Shown here: positions 34,435 to 46,785 of the stretch, piece by piece
Numbering within the stretch: position 1 is the first letter of the stretch
How the letters are laid out: every line of letters starts with the position of its first letter
Program-made: the position numbers and the translations under genes
From: Dryocosmus kuriphilus
Taxonomy: Eukaryota; Arthropoda; Insecta; Hymenoptera; Cynipidae
Assembly: GCA_038277395.1 (NCBI GenBank)
Contig: CM076190.1
Span: 185,568,001 to 185,632,000, forward strand
Length of the DNA stretch: 64,000 nt
Reading direction: 5' to 3'
Notes under the pieces: model-generated
The model's database searches: none
What the model was told of the DNA's origin: nothing
Seen by the model: only the letters and a program-made list of their open reading frames with translations

Positions 34435-34651
34435 TGTTATGCCCTGACCTTATAAGGTAACGCATAGTAACGCGGTCACGCGCCCACGATCTTGGAAGGA
34501 TATATAATGTAGCGCCTTGGCCCAGCGCATCAGTTCTTTTACCATACTTCATATACTAAACTTGTACTTGCGTGAAATAAAGTAACTGAGCATCTAACTG
34601 ATAGCTCAGTAATACAAAAGAAAAGACCAACTATTAATTTTGCGCATAACA
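34435..34651 (+). repeat. 5' LTR
   Basis: It begins TGTTATGCCC and ends CATAACA (7-bp terminal inverted repeats). A TATATAA box is at 34501-34507, an initiator-like TCAGTT at 34530-34535, and the polyadenylation signal AATAAA at 34576-34581, giving a U3-R-U5 layout. Confidence 0.95.
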
Positions 34652-35027
34652 TTTTAGCGATCATGCCTGGATCAACTTTTCGAATCCTTGCATTCCACGG
34701 AATTTTAAAAAGAATATCCCATAAAAGTTAAATCGTTGTGAGGCACCCTGGAAATAAAAGAATTTTTACGAAAATTCAAAAGTCAAGGAACTCCGAATCC
34801 ACCTACGGGCGACCCGATAACCACGAAAAATAAGAAAACTAGAGTTAAAACTAGTTGGTGAATTAAGTAGCCACTATTCTACGTAAAACTCTTGTTTTTC
34901 TAAATTTCACAAATTTGAACGAGGCCCGCAATCAGGCGGAAGAGATACCTGTCTACAGAGCACCAGCCAACGCCTGGGAACAGGAGTGGCAACAGCAAGT
35001 GAGCAGTAACAGCCTGGGGCTACGTCG
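34652..35027 (+). other. LTR element 5' leader, upstream part
   Basis: Untranslated leader between the LTR and the Transib insertion. No primer-binding site was matched to a specific tRNA. The last five bases (35023-35027, CGTCG) form the Transib target duplication. The leader resumes at 39313. Confidence 0.6.
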
Positions 35028-35921
35028 CACAGTGGTTAAAAATTGGAATTTACCCTTCATAATCGGCTACAGGTCGTATTTCTTGACCGATTTGGATGTT
35101 TTTTTTTTTTTGAAATTCTCAGCATAAAATTCTCAAGAGAACTGTGGATTTCGATTTTTTAATTTTTTCCACAGAGCAACAATATATAAACAAATATAGT
35201 GACAAAATGGGCAATTTCAAATTTCTGAATTTTTATCTCACGAAAAAATATATATAAAAACTCATTATCAGTCTGAATTATTGCCCATGCATTCATAGAA
35301 CAGAATTAAATCAATAAATATTTAACTTAATTATTATAAACAATTTTTATAAACAAATTTCTATGAGTGCTTTTTTTTCATAGAAAAAAATTTTTTCTTT
35401 ACGATAATTGCAAGTAGATTCCATAAGAGTCATATTTGGTAACAAAAAGTTAGCATTAGTTAATAATTAACATTTTTATAAACAATTTTATAAACAAATT
35501 CTTCATAATTGAGATTTTTCTCACAGTAAAAGTCATTTTTCTGGCCGAAAGTGATTCATAGTCCTCTTTAGAAACATTTATATACTGTAAGTGTTATAAA
35601 TAAACAATATAAATTGTTAATAACAATTAAATTAAACAATCCCCCCAATCGGTCGTTTTATGGTGGAAATAAATGGGATTTTCTTTAATTATTATAATAA
35701 TTAATTAGAGTGACATTTGTTGCGATGACTAACCAACAAAATTAAGCAATAAATAATTTACAAGATTGTTTATAAACAATTTTATAACTAAAATTTTTCA
35801 TTTTCTATGGTAAAAAGGACAGCTTTCCACTGAAATAATCGGCAATAAAGTGACAGTTGTTGCAAAATTCAATGTGGAGCATTAGATAATAACTTGTGTA
35901 ATTGTTGTTAACAATTTTTGC
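35028..35921 (+). repeat. Transib left terminal inverted repeat
   Basis: Complement of 38424-39312 with a few substitutions and small indels. It is AT-rich with no coding potential. The heptamer-like CACAGTG end resembles the recombination-signal heptamer, a known likeness between Transib and V(D)J signals. Confidence 0.9.
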
Positions 35922-36015
35922 AAAAATCGTATTGTATTGCTATAAGAAACTTAGTATAAATTAATTGCCATCCTCAACGAAATTAGAATTCAGAACATAG
36001 AATTTAGAAAATAGT

Positions 36016-38000
36016 TCATGAATTCCTGGATTCGAATTTTGCAATTAATTTATCTAGTTCTTGGTCAAGTTCAACTTCAACTTTTTCCCATTCAGGCTTC
36101 AAGGATGCAATAAAAAGATCTGAAGACTCAAGAAGTTTGTGAATCAAGTCTTCCATAGTATGCAATCGAGACATTTTTCGAGTATTAAATTGTCGAATGT
36201 ATTTAATATCCTTGTTCCTGGCTTCGGAAGCTTCTTCGGAATACATGCCGATTGGCAGCATAAAATTCTCCATAATCTTTCCCCCATGTATAAGAATTTT
36301 GTGAACTGAAGAAGGCATATAGTACCAGGGATATAAGCTCACATACAGTTTTTGCTGCACTAAAAGCATACTCTTCAAAGAAGAGAGGGGGGATTTTCCT
36401 TCTACTAGGCAGCATCTGCAATATGTTTCTAAACATCTTAATGAGTTCTCTATTAACTCCTGTTATTTGTGCGGTTTTGTCAACGTCTGAGAAAAACCTG
36501 CGAGCCGTATTACCACAATTAGAATTGCCAGATCCTTGACTTGGTTGATCAATTATCAAACCCATTTTTCTTTGAAAGTCGTTGCAAATTCTTTTCTTAT
36601 CTTCCTGCATCATTTCTTTATCCGCCTTCATGGATACACTCCATTTGCAGACTCTTAGCCGATAAGCAATGTGGAGTATACACTCCATGAATCGTATCCA
36701 GGCATGTAAAGTCGAAAGACCAAACTCAAAATTGGAGCTGATTACTTTCTTCTGCTTTACACGGTCTAAGTCATTCATTTGAGATGGTGTCGCTCTGCAA
36801 ATGTAGCAAGTAGAAGATGATGGTGTATCAGTGAGAGCTGTGCAAACTTTTCCATCCAACATCGTCAACTTCATTTCCGTTGTAACTGTGTACACGCCAT
36901 TAGTCGTACTAATTGTTGTGGGTCTAAGATTTTGAACTTGAGTCTTAATATTTTTAATTTCTGCTTTAGTCAATTCCTTTGTTTCCTTTGCATACTTAAT
37001 CATTATAGGTATGCATCGTTTTGGCGAGGAACTATGAGGATTCATCCAAACTGTTTCTTCTGTGTCCTTTACTTTTAACAATATTGGCACCATTGATGCT
37101 GTAAATAACGAGTCATCAGTCAAGTTATTGTTATTGAACTTCTGATTGTATTTTGCTTCAGTTGAAAGTCCATCAATGCCGTACTTAACTTCAAAGTCCA
37201 AATAAGTTATCTTCAATCTGTTCTCTGAAGCTGGAAGACATAAGTTAGGATCTTTAAAAAGTCGTTGAATTGTGTGATCAATAAGAGACTGAATCTCAAT
37301 CGTGGCTCCTTCTTCCGAAATTTGAATATTTGCAGGATAGCAATCTTTTTTAACTTCTATTAATTTCGGATAGATAGGATAAATGCCAGCCTTTCTAGTT
37401 TTAGCCTGTGAATGGATTGTTTCATACTGAAACTTTGATAGCCTGGCCTGTTGCATTAAAGCCAAAGCTTCTTCTGAAGAGTATGAGACATATGGTTCAC
37501 ATTCAGATTTATCTGAAATGTTGAAATGTTCAGTTTCTTCAGATTTTAAAAGAGCGAGTATTTCATTTGCAGTTTTTTTTCTCCCACTCTTTCGTAAATT
37601 GCGCAGAAATGCATCCTGTATTTCAACAGCCGTGAAACACTCTTCAATGGACATTAATTTCCGCCTCTTTGTCGCAGAAGAAGCATCCTCAAACTTTATA
37701 TTCGAAGTCTTCCTTCCTCCTTTTGATTTTGTCTCAGAAAATGAAACTAAAAAATCAGTGCTTAGCCACTTTTCGAACCTTTTTTCAAAGTGACTTTTTG
37801 TGCTTAAAGATTCTTTCCATTTTTTCTGAAATACTGGCAAGAAATATAGCTTCAAAATTATTAGCTACTATTTTTAAGCGCTCAGGATCAAGACTGTACT
37901 CAGTTTGTATGAAATTTAACAAACTTTGTACGTTGTCAGTGCCCTTATTAGTAATAAGAATATCAGAAAGGACTTTCTTACGTACTCTAAGAGTATCCAT
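36016..38000 (-). pseudogene. Transib (RAG1-like) transposase, frameshifted
   Basis: The start ATG at 38000 gives a short N-terminal frame (to about 37800). A shift then leads to a 550-codon open stretch (37855-36203), and a second shift near 36320-36375 leads to the C-terminal frame ending at 36016. Recognisable blocks are KYGIDGLS (first catalytic Asp region), LTDTPSSSTCYICRATP (second Asp with a CxxC zinc pair), FGLSTLHAWIRF and, in the last frame, YSEEASEARNKD (catalytic Glu). This order matches Transib transposases and the RAG1 core they share ancestry with. The product would cut at the CACAGTG ends. Two frameshifts make it inactive, though all three acidic regions survive. Confidence 0.9.
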
Positions 38001-38423
38001 AATGAAAACTGATTACCAACAACAAAAAAAAAGAAAACAAAAGCAGAAAACAAAGGAACAAAACAAAATAATAAAACAATAATAAAGAAAATAATAATAA
38101 GAGAGTAATACTCAATGGTACAAACCTGCGCAAAATACGTTTAAATGATGCCGAAAGCAAATCATATAAAGGTAATTTGACCGCAACCCCTTTTACTTTT
38201 ATAAAGTAAAAGCCTAACTTCTCTTGTGAGAGCTCCAGCTGCGCTGCGAGACATCCACCTAGCGGTGAATTACATAACCACCATTAGATTTGATTAGAAT
38301 AGAATAGATTATATTAGATTAGATTAGATTAGATTAGATCAGATTAGATTAGATAGTTTAGATTTGATTTGATTAGATTAGATTATACTGGATTAACAAG
38401 ATTGTTATAGACAATTTGTTATG

Positions 38424-39312
38424 AAAATTGTTAATAACAATTACACAAGTTATTATCTAATGCTCCACATTGAATTTTGCAACAACTGTCACTTTATTGC
38501 CGATTATTTCAGTGGAAAGCTGTCCTTTTTACCATAGAAAATGAAAAATTTTAGTTATAAAATTGTTTATAACAATCTTGTAAATTATTTATTGCTTAAT
38601 TTTGTTGGTTAGTCATCGCAACAAATGTCACTCTAATTAATTATTATAATAAATAAAGAAAATCCCATTTATTTCCACCATAAAACGACCGATTGGGGGG
38701 ATTGTTTAATTTAATTGTTATTAACAATTTATATTGTTTATTTATAACACTTACAGTATATAAATGTTTCTAAAGAGGACTATGAATCACTTTCGGCCAG
38801 AAAAATGACTTTTACTGTGAGAAAATCTCAATTATGAAGAATTTGTTTATAAAATTGTTTATAAAAATGTTAATTATTAACTAATGCTAACTTTTTGTTA
38901 CCAAATATGACTCTTATGGAATCTACTTGCAATTATCGTAAAGAAAAAATTTTTTTCTATGAAAAAAAAGCACTCATAGAAATTTGTTTATAAAAATTGT
39001 TTATAATAATTAAGTTAAATATTTATTGATTTAATTCTGTTCTATGAATGCATGGGCAATAATTCAGACTGATAATGAGTTTTTATATATATTTTTTTTC
39101 GTGAGATAAAAATTCAGAAATTTGAAATTGCCCATTTTGTCACTATATTTGTTTATATATTGTTGCTCTGTGGAAAAAATTAAAAAATCGAAATCCACAG
39201 TTCTCTTAAGAATTTTATGCTGAGAATTTCAAAAAAAGAAACATCCAAATCGGTCAAGAAATACGACCTGTAGCCGATTATGAAGGGTAAATTACAATTT
39301 TTAACCACTGTG
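38424..39312 (-). repeat. Transib right terminal inverted repeat
   Basis: Inverted partner of 35028-35921, ending in CCACTGTG next to the CGTCG duplication. Confidence 0.9.
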
Positions 39313-39317
39313 CGTCG

Positions 39318-39911
39318 CCACGCCGAGTCAAGATCCAGATAGCAGGGGAACGAAGTCCACGGCCAGCAATCTCCAGTCATCGTAGGATAACGACTCACTG
39401 CAAGGTATTAATGATAGCACTTAGGTACAAATCGTAATACAAATCGTAAAACAATATTTGAAGAGTATAAATCTCCTTTGTGGTATGCGGAAGGCAACCG
39501 ATGTAAAATCAAAGTTAGTTTCACATCGGGTGGAGTAAAGTTTCAAATATTGGGTAAAGCATACTTCGCGTGCTCGCAAGCTCTACCTTTCCTCAACAAA
39601 ACAAAGAAATTACTTTAAAATCTATAGTGTTGTTGTAGGACGCCACTACCGAATTTCATTGTATTAAAAGGACTAATGAGTCCAATATACATTTAAAATT
39701 GTAACGCGACACATCACTCGTTGACAAACAAGTCATATAGGGTAGACTCAGCTTTACACCCCAATAAAAGAAATCTGAGCTGGTACACGGAACGTACCGC
39801 GTGCAAGAAAGTTGCGCGACCGACGAAAGTGCAAGTGATTCATCTTCCGCCCCCGACCAACCTATTTTTATCTCCGCAATAGGTTCCCCCAGCAGCCAAT
39901 CACCTCTTAGA
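39318..39911 (+). other. LTR element leader, downstream part
   Basis: This is a non-coding leader resuming after Transib. The gag frame is open from 39801, and its first ATG in that frame is at 39912. Confidence 0.5.
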
Positions 39912-41378
39912 ATGCAATCCCTCACTTGTGCCACAACAGAAGAACTTCTGACTCGTGTGTTGACACAGACGGAATCTCTAACAATTTCATTCAATTCATT
40001 GAAGAGGGAAAACGACAACAGGATTGAGGAAATTTCGGAATTAGCCAAAAAAGTAGGGTTGTCAGGTGAAGTGGAAACCGATCGAGAAGCAGTACGAAAA
40101 TAACCAGAATTTACGAACGATTCTTCGACCGGAGAAGAAGAAGAGCGAAAAGCCAAAGAGAACCTAAGAATGAGAAACGAAAGTTGACTCAGACGAACCG
40201 GGGCTAGTACATGCAACACACAATCGGTTTACGAAGAAGAGGAAAGGATAAAAGCCTCTACAGCATTGGAAACCATTAAGACACTCAACGATCAAGACGA
40301 CATTAGTGTCCAGGATTTTATAAAAACAATAAAACGTGCAAAAATCAGAACTACACAACCAAATTTACTTTTTGATTTAATGATAGCAAAGAAAATACAG
40401 GGACTTGCTGAAAAGGCGATCCGGTACCAACAGATTAACTCTTAAGAAGATTTATTCGAAGCCTTATGGCAGAATCTCAAGCAAACTAGCTCCTTATTAG
40501 CTTTAAAATCAAAGCTTGAATCATGCAAGCAGGGAATTACCGAAACAGTGCAAAATTATACTCTACGCCTTAGACAAATTATAAACGAAATAAACTACAC
40601 GGTTCAAGCTCAACACACCAATCCGATAAAAAGAAGATTAAAGATTAAACTAGAAGAACAGGAAGCAGTGAATAGGTACCTCCTAAACCTCGAAAAGGAA
40701 ACAGGAATACAAATTCGACTTCTCAAGCCGAATACTATCACAGAAGCCCAGACGCACGCTATTGAAACTGAAATGAGGCTCAAGGAAAGCCAGCCAGCAA
40801 GAACGAGCATCCCGGTACTGAAAGCAACTCCAAGATTTACAAGACCTCAAACTGCACCCCGCCCAAACGCAAACACCATTGGAAGCAGAGTCCCTAATCA
40901 AATATTGCTTTTGGCTGATAGAACCAAGCTGATTTGTCACAAATGTGGGAAACTTGAACACTTTGCTAGCCAATGTTTCAGCAAACAGGGTTTCCAACAA
41001 GGCAAAACCCCAAGCGACCCCTCAACAGGCACGAGTACTACGGAAGGAAGAAGAAACGGAGGAGATAGAAATGTCCAAGGAAGAAGTTCAGGAGCAAATA
41101 GACTACGAGGACTCAGCAGAGTGTCTGCAGTATGCGGAAGACTCCGATCTATACGAGCCAAACGCATAACTGGAAGCTACAAGCTACTAGTAGACTCAGG
41201 CGCAGCTATTAGCCTTATTAAAGAAAGGGTTATTGATGTTAAGGATAATAGAAGAAAATTCCTCAAAAAATTCATAATGAGAAGAGATGAACATTCCTCA
41301 ACTGAAATAGCTACTTTGAATTTTTTCGGAAAAGAACACACATTTCATGTAGTCCCAAACAATTTTCCGCTAGCATAG
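39912..41378 (+). pseudogene. Errantivirus-like gag and protease region
   Basis: One frame carries most of gag from the ATG at 39912, broken by stops at 40101 and 40443 and others between. It runs through a coiled, charged middle (about 40220-40800) to a CCHC zinc knuckle CHKCGKLEHFASQC (about 40936). A frame shifted by one encodes a Glu-rich tail (MSKEEVQEQIDYED, ending 41169) that looks like the natural gag end, so an indel or the gag-pol frameshift lies near 40980. The main frame then enters protease with LLVDSGAAISL (about 41185), the retroviral aspartic protease active site, and stops at 41376. The reading resumes as GIIGLKFF. Confidence 0.75.
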
Positions 41379-44300
41379 GAAGGAATCATTGGTTTGAAAT
41401 TCTTTTTGAAACATGATCGATATACAATAACACCAGACTACTTGATACTCGATAAAATTAAATTACCCCTACACGACGACGGAGAATTCGTTCCGGCGAA
41501 ATCCAAGAAAACCTTTAAAAAATCATTACAGGAGATCAAAACCAGGACATTCTAATTCTAGATCAGGAAAATATTCCTGACGGAATATACAGAATACAGG
41601 ATGGACATGTTAAAATCTCGGTATTAAACCACTCAATAGAACCACAACTTGTAACATCAAGAATAGAGTACGAATCTATCTTAGCAATAAATTCACGCGA
41701 CATGAATCAACAAAAAGGGGAGGATGTTACATGGACCCAATTTCAGAAAATAATAGAATTCTCCAAATTAAACCATTTAGAAAAGGAACAAAAGGACTTC
41801 ATCGAAAGACTAATACCAAAATATCAAGAAGTCTTCTCACTAGATACAGAACCTTTACCGTGCACAAACCTGACAGAACACGAAATAATACTGAAGTCAG
41901 TAAAAATAATAAGTCTAAGATCACACAAACTACCAGAAAAACACAGAGAGTTCTCCTTACAAGAGACTGAATGGTTATTTATAAAGGGTATCGTTAGAGA
42001 ATCGCAATCTCCTTACAACTCACCATTATGGGTAGTTCCCAAAAAAGGTAACAAACTACGAATGGTGATTGACTACCGAAAAATAAATGAGGATACAGAC
42101 CAGGATGCAAATCCGTTACCCGTGATAGATGATATCCTTGACCAATTGGGAAAAGCAAAATTCTTTTCGGCCTTCGATCTTTCGGCAGGATTCCACCAAA
42201 TTCCTGTGAAAGAAGAGGACAAAAAATACACTGCTTTCTCCACAACACAAGGGCACTTTGAGTACAACAGGATGCCTTTTGGCCTTAAGAACGCCCCAGC
42301 AACCTTCCAGAGGATGATGGACAATGCGTTTAGAGGACTGACAGGAAATAAGTGCTTCGCTTACATCGATGACATTGTAATTTTCGGGAACACCATAGAA
42401 CAACATAATCAAAATTTGGAGGAAGTATTACAAAGAATTAAGAACTTAGGTCCGCGTTTAGAACCAAACAAATGTGAATACCTTAAGCCCGAACTTGAGT
42501 ACCTGGTTCACATAATAACCAAAGATGGAGCTAAACCCAACCCCGAAAAGCTTAGCGCCATTAAAAATTTTAAACAGCTGAAAACCGTAAAAGATGTACA
42601 GTCATTTCTGGGACTAGCTGGATACTATCGAAAATTCATCAAAAACTTTTCTAGCATAGCCAGGCCACTAAGCCGCTTGACCCAAAAAGAAACAATTTTT
42701 GACTGGAAAATAGATTGCGAGAAAGCCTTCTTTGATATAAAACACGCCCTAGTCTCAGCACCTGTCCTCAAGCTTCCAAACTTCAAGGAACAGTTCACAT
42801 TAACAACCGATGTCTCTAACCAAGGACTTGGCGCAGTATTGAGTCAGAAAGGTCACCCTTGCCTCTTCATCTCCAGAACTCTCAACAAAGCAGAAGAAAA
42901 ATGTACCACATCAGAAAAAGAACTGTTAGCCATTGTATGGGCTATGAAGCGATTAAGGCAATACCTGTTAGGAAAAAAATTTAAAATTCAGACAGACCAT
43001 CGAGCGCTAGTTTGGCTGCACAACGTAAAGGACCCAAGTTCCAGATTATTACGTTGGAGACTTAGGATGCAAGAATACGATTATGAAATCGAATATGTGA
43101 AAGGAAAAGAGAACAAAGTCGCAGACTGTCTGTCACGACTATTTCCCTTGAACGATATCACAGAAAAAACCATAGCTGAAGCAGAATTAAATCAGAACGA
43201 AGATATGGATGAAGATTTGCTCGATGAATTAGAGAAACAATTACCAAACATAGAAATTCTTAACACACCTGTTATAAAACAAAATATAATGCTAAATGAA
43301 GAAGAGAAAATCAGAATTCCCAACAAAAGAATGAGAGAACCATCAATGGAAGGTAACTGGGAAAATAACGACACAAATCTCTCTGAATCACCAACACCAG
43401 AAAAGGAAACATTATACGACGAGTATACAAACTGGAGACTAAACTCATCCTATGGTAAAGTCAGGACAAGACCTAATGCGGTAGGAAAACTCTGGAAAGA
43501 AGTTAAAAAAGAAGAAATGCCCCAAATTCAATGAAGAAGATTGGCTCAGGAAACTTGGTTGGATCATCGAGGAAATAGCAAACAAGAAATTGACCATAGT
43601 GAGATTAATATTCGCAGACCCACTATTTTCGCCCTTAGAAAAAGAACTTGTACAAGAAATGATAGACTTCTTGTCCAACTATTATCCTCATTTAAACTTC
43701 CATATGTGTTTCTTCCCCACACGAGAACTAAATGGAGAAGAAAAAAGAAGGATATTAGTTGAAGCCCACTCAGCTCACCTTGGTGAAAAGAACACTATCG
43801 AAAGAGCAAGAAAGATAGGAATATGGCTTGGAATGGACAATGAAGTAAAAACGTTTGTTCGATCATGTCCAATCTGCCAGTTACAAAAAACAAGCCGTAC
43901 CAAAATTAGGCAGAAAGCATAATACCAGATATCTCCCTTTCTCTCAACGATAAAATCTCTTTGGACATCTTTGGACCATTACCAATGACTGAAAAGGAAA
44001 ATAACTATATACTAATTATTCAAGACCGCCTTACTAGATACACCGTTTTAAAACCATTGCAGAACGAAATTTCAAACAATATCGAACGTATGCATTCCAC
44101 GTTACTAAACCTCATTAAAACCAGCATTGCAGAAAATAACAAGAATTGGGACGAAAACATAAAAATGATAAATTTTACTATAAATACCACCCCGAACCAA
44201 ACAACTGGTTATACCCCTTATGAATTGACTTTCGGAAGAGACCCTAATATCCCATCCACTGTAAAAACTTCATCAAACTTCACACACCAAGAACTCATAA

Positions 44301-44572
44301 GAAAATGGAAGCGAAAACACGAAGAGATTATTAGAAAAGCAAAAGAACGCATTCAAGTGGAACTCGAAAAACGAAGAAGAGATCAGATGCAGACATCACT
44401 AGGAAACACCCCATTTACAAAATAGGAGATAAAGTAAAAATTCTGAACAACATCAAACAGACTAAATTGGAACAATCATGGAAAGGTCCGTACGAAATAT
44501 TAGAAATCTTAGACAATAATAATGTAAAAATTCAAAACAAAGATAAAAGCCAAAGGGTACACTTATATTAAT
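41379..44572 (+). pseudogene. Errantivirus-like pol: RT, RNase H, truncated integrase
   Basis: After the protease tail and a frameshift near 41530, a 610-codon open stretch (41702-43534) covers RT and RNase H. RT shows RMVIDYRKIN, FSAFDLSAGFHQI, MPFGLKNAPATFQ and FAYIDDIVIF, with catalytic acids intact. RNase H shows TTDVSNQGLGAVL and DHRALVWL. After the stop at 43534 the integrase zinc module (H...H, then CPIC near 43868) is open at 43590-43922. The core has DIFGPLP (first Asp) but then jumps from LKPLQNE to NIERMH (Glu region), so the middle Asp and roughly 75-80 residues are missing. A C-terminal domain runs to about 44570. Confidence 0.88.
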
Positions 44573-44596
44573 GTATGCCTTTCTTTTCAGGCGATC

Positions 44597-46372
44597 ATGA
44601 CGACACTGATCCTGTATCTAGCTGCAGTTACGACTAAGGCTAACTATACAATATCGGACGTCCAAGGAAACATTTATATCGAAGAAGAAGCAAAAGTCCA
44701 CCTCTACCATGAAAATTGGAAACTTGTAATCGGTATGAACGTCACCTCAAACAATCAAAGATTAGAAGCTATCGACATCACCATCCAAAATGCAGAGACA
44801 GCAAGCGGAAACACCTGTTCCAGTACACAGGCAGTAAAACTTATCAAGAGAAGGTTTGATAGATTACAAAATAAAAAACACATATTAGAAAAACTCCTAG
44901 GAAAACAAAAAAGAACTAAGAGAGGTCTAGCTAATTTCGTTGGAGATATTTCGAAAACACTTTTCGGTACATTAAGTGAAAAAGATCTTACCCAGATCGA
45001 TGCCGAATTTGACAAAATATACAACGACAATAGAGAAATAGCCAAGGCTATCGGTAATCACACAAAAATATTAAAGCTTATCCTCGACTCGTCTTCAATG
45101 AACCATAAAGAATTTTTAACCAACCAGCAAACTGAAGACAACTTAGCCCAACAACTTAGTAGCGCAATCAACAATGCCACCAAGAACAACTTCATTAGCA
45201 GAAAACTAGTTTTATCTACTATCCTTCTAGACGAAACTAATGAGGACACAGACATGGCCATCGACGCCATCAACGATGGTAAACACGGCATAGTACATCC
45301 TCAAATTCTTACTCCGGCTATATTGAAAGAAACCTTGAAAGAATTCGAAGAGAAACAAAGAACACAATACCACTTTGACGCGGAAGAAGGTAACTATCAA
45401 CATATAATTGACATTAGCACTCTTTCAGTAGCAATTATTAAAGGATTATTTACTTACGTCTTAGAAATACCCGTCATAGAAATTGAGGAAGGATCCCTCC
45501 AACACATAATTCCTATGTCTCACTCTTTTAGTAAAGTATATTTTTCTATGATTCCCGAGCATGAGTACGTTATCCGTTACAGAGATTCTTATGTGCCAAT
45601 TGACAGAAAGGTACAAAAATGCAAGTGTATTTCTAATTAGAAAATTTGTAGAAGACAACAACCCAACATAGCATTAATGAATAGTGAAACTTGTGAAGCA
45701 ACATTGCTCAAAAAGAGCCCCAAAACTAAATGTAATACATCACCATTCCTACTGCACAGAAAAACATTCATCCCGATCCATAACGGTTATATAATAGTAC
45801 CATTAAAATCTGTAAACTTAGACATAACTTGTGAGAACTCTGTTAAGCATGAAATTATACACGAACCAAAATGGATTGAAGGAGAAAACTGTAAAATTTA
45901 TAAAGACTACGACACATTATACCTAAACACAAAGCGAAATTATGAACATGTTGAATGGATGAATATAACATACGCAATTAGTTATCATCACATCGATCTA
46001 GAGCAATTAAGTAAGCAACTAATTCAATTACCTAAATTTATAAGTAACAGCGAGCTACACAGAGCTAGACTAAGTTTAGATGACACTGAGAATATTTTGA
46101 GCAGCATAGCTACGCGCAGGAGAATAAGAACCTGGAAAGAAACCAGCCTCGAATGGTTATCTTACTTGGGATATACATCAATAATATTAACGTCACTCTA
46201 TCTAGCCAACCGAATAGGACTCTTCGATTGTATAAAAAACTGCCTCCCTTCAAAGTTATGTCTATTTTGTATAAGAACAAAGGTAGAAACTCCCATGCAT
46301 GTAGTCACTTATAACGCCCCCGTGCAGCCTTTGTTGACAGAACCTCTCAAAAATCGTAGGATAAAAATGTAA
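44597..46372 (+). pseudogene. Errantivirus-like envelope protein, one internal stop
   Basis: ATG at 44597, preceded at 44590 by CTTTTCAG, a good splice acceptor that fits the spliced env mRNA of insect errantiviruses. The frame runs to a TAG at 45638-45640 and continues in the same frame from there to 46372. It has a short hydrophobic N-terminus (signal-like), a furin-type RTKR site followed by a GLANFVGDISKTLFG fusion-peptide-like segment (about 44920), heptad-like helices, and a transmembrane stretch near 46150-46215 before a Cys-containing tail. This layout matches insect env proteins related to baculovirus F proteins. The internal stop would give a product lacking the membrane anchor. Confidence 0.85.
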
Positions 46373-46394
46373 TGAATTTAGGGACAAATTCAAT

Positions 46395-46408
46395 TCTAAA
46401 TGGAGGGT
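46395..46408 (+). promoter_or_regulatory. Polypurine tract
   Basis: A short purine-rich stretch (AAATGGAGGG) just before the 3' LTR, in the position used to prime plus-strand synthesis. It is short and imperfect. Confidence 0.5.
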
Positions 46409-46623
46409 TGTTATGCCCTGACCTTATAAGGTAACGCATAGTAACGCGGTCAGGCGCCCACGATCTTGGAAGGCTATATAATGTAGCGCCTTGACCCAGC
46501 GCATCAGTTCTTTTACCATACTTCATACACTAAACTTGTACTTGCGTGAAATAAAGTAACAGAGCATCCAACTGATAGCTCAGTAATACAAAAAAAGATC
46601 AATTATTAATTTTGAGCATAACA
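46409..46623 (+). repeat. 3' LTR
   Basis: Direct copy of 34435-34651, with about nine or ten substitutions and a 2-base deletion. TATA, initiator and AATAAA are retained. Confidence 0.95.
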
Positions 46624-46785
46624 ACTGCTACCGTATTAAAATATATCAATTTTTACTCCTATGCCTACTTTCTAATCTATTTTAGTAATTTTTCGAACCA
46701 AGTTTCTCCGTGTAAGCGGAGAATCGCCTATATAAAGTGGACTGATTGAAAAATAATTCAAATATAATTGCTCGTGGATAATTAT

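Larger units (their letters stand above)
35028..39312 (-). mobile_element. Transib DNA transposon (4.3 kb) inserted in the LTR element
   Basis: The ends are CACAGTGGTTAAAAATT (35028 onward) and its complement ending CCACTGTG at 39312. The flanks are CGTCG at 35023-35027 and 39313-39317, a 5-bp target duplication of the GC-rich CGNCG type known for Transib. The terminal inverted repeats are very long, about 890 bp each (35028-35921 and 38424-39312). The transposase gene lies between them on the minus strand. A (ATTAG)n microsatellite occurs at about 38284-38395. Confidence 0.93.
34435..46623 (+). mobile_element. Errantivirus-like (gypsy/Ty3 group) LTR retrotransposon with env
   Basis: Two ~216-bp LTRs in direct orientation (TGTTATG...CATAACA) flank gag, protease, reverse transcriptase-RNase H, integrase and env on the plus strand, the layout of insect endogenous retroviruses. 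By hand alignment the LTRs differ at roughly nine or ten bases plus a 2-base indel, so the copy is not recent. A Transib transposon (35028-39312) interrupts the leader. The flanking four bases (AGGC and ACTG) do not match. All coding regions are broken. Confidence 0.92.

Noticed and set aside
34635..34670. Primer-binding site for a specific tRNA after the 5' LTR
   Set aside because: The sequence after CATAACA did not match any tRNA 3' end that could be named with confidence.
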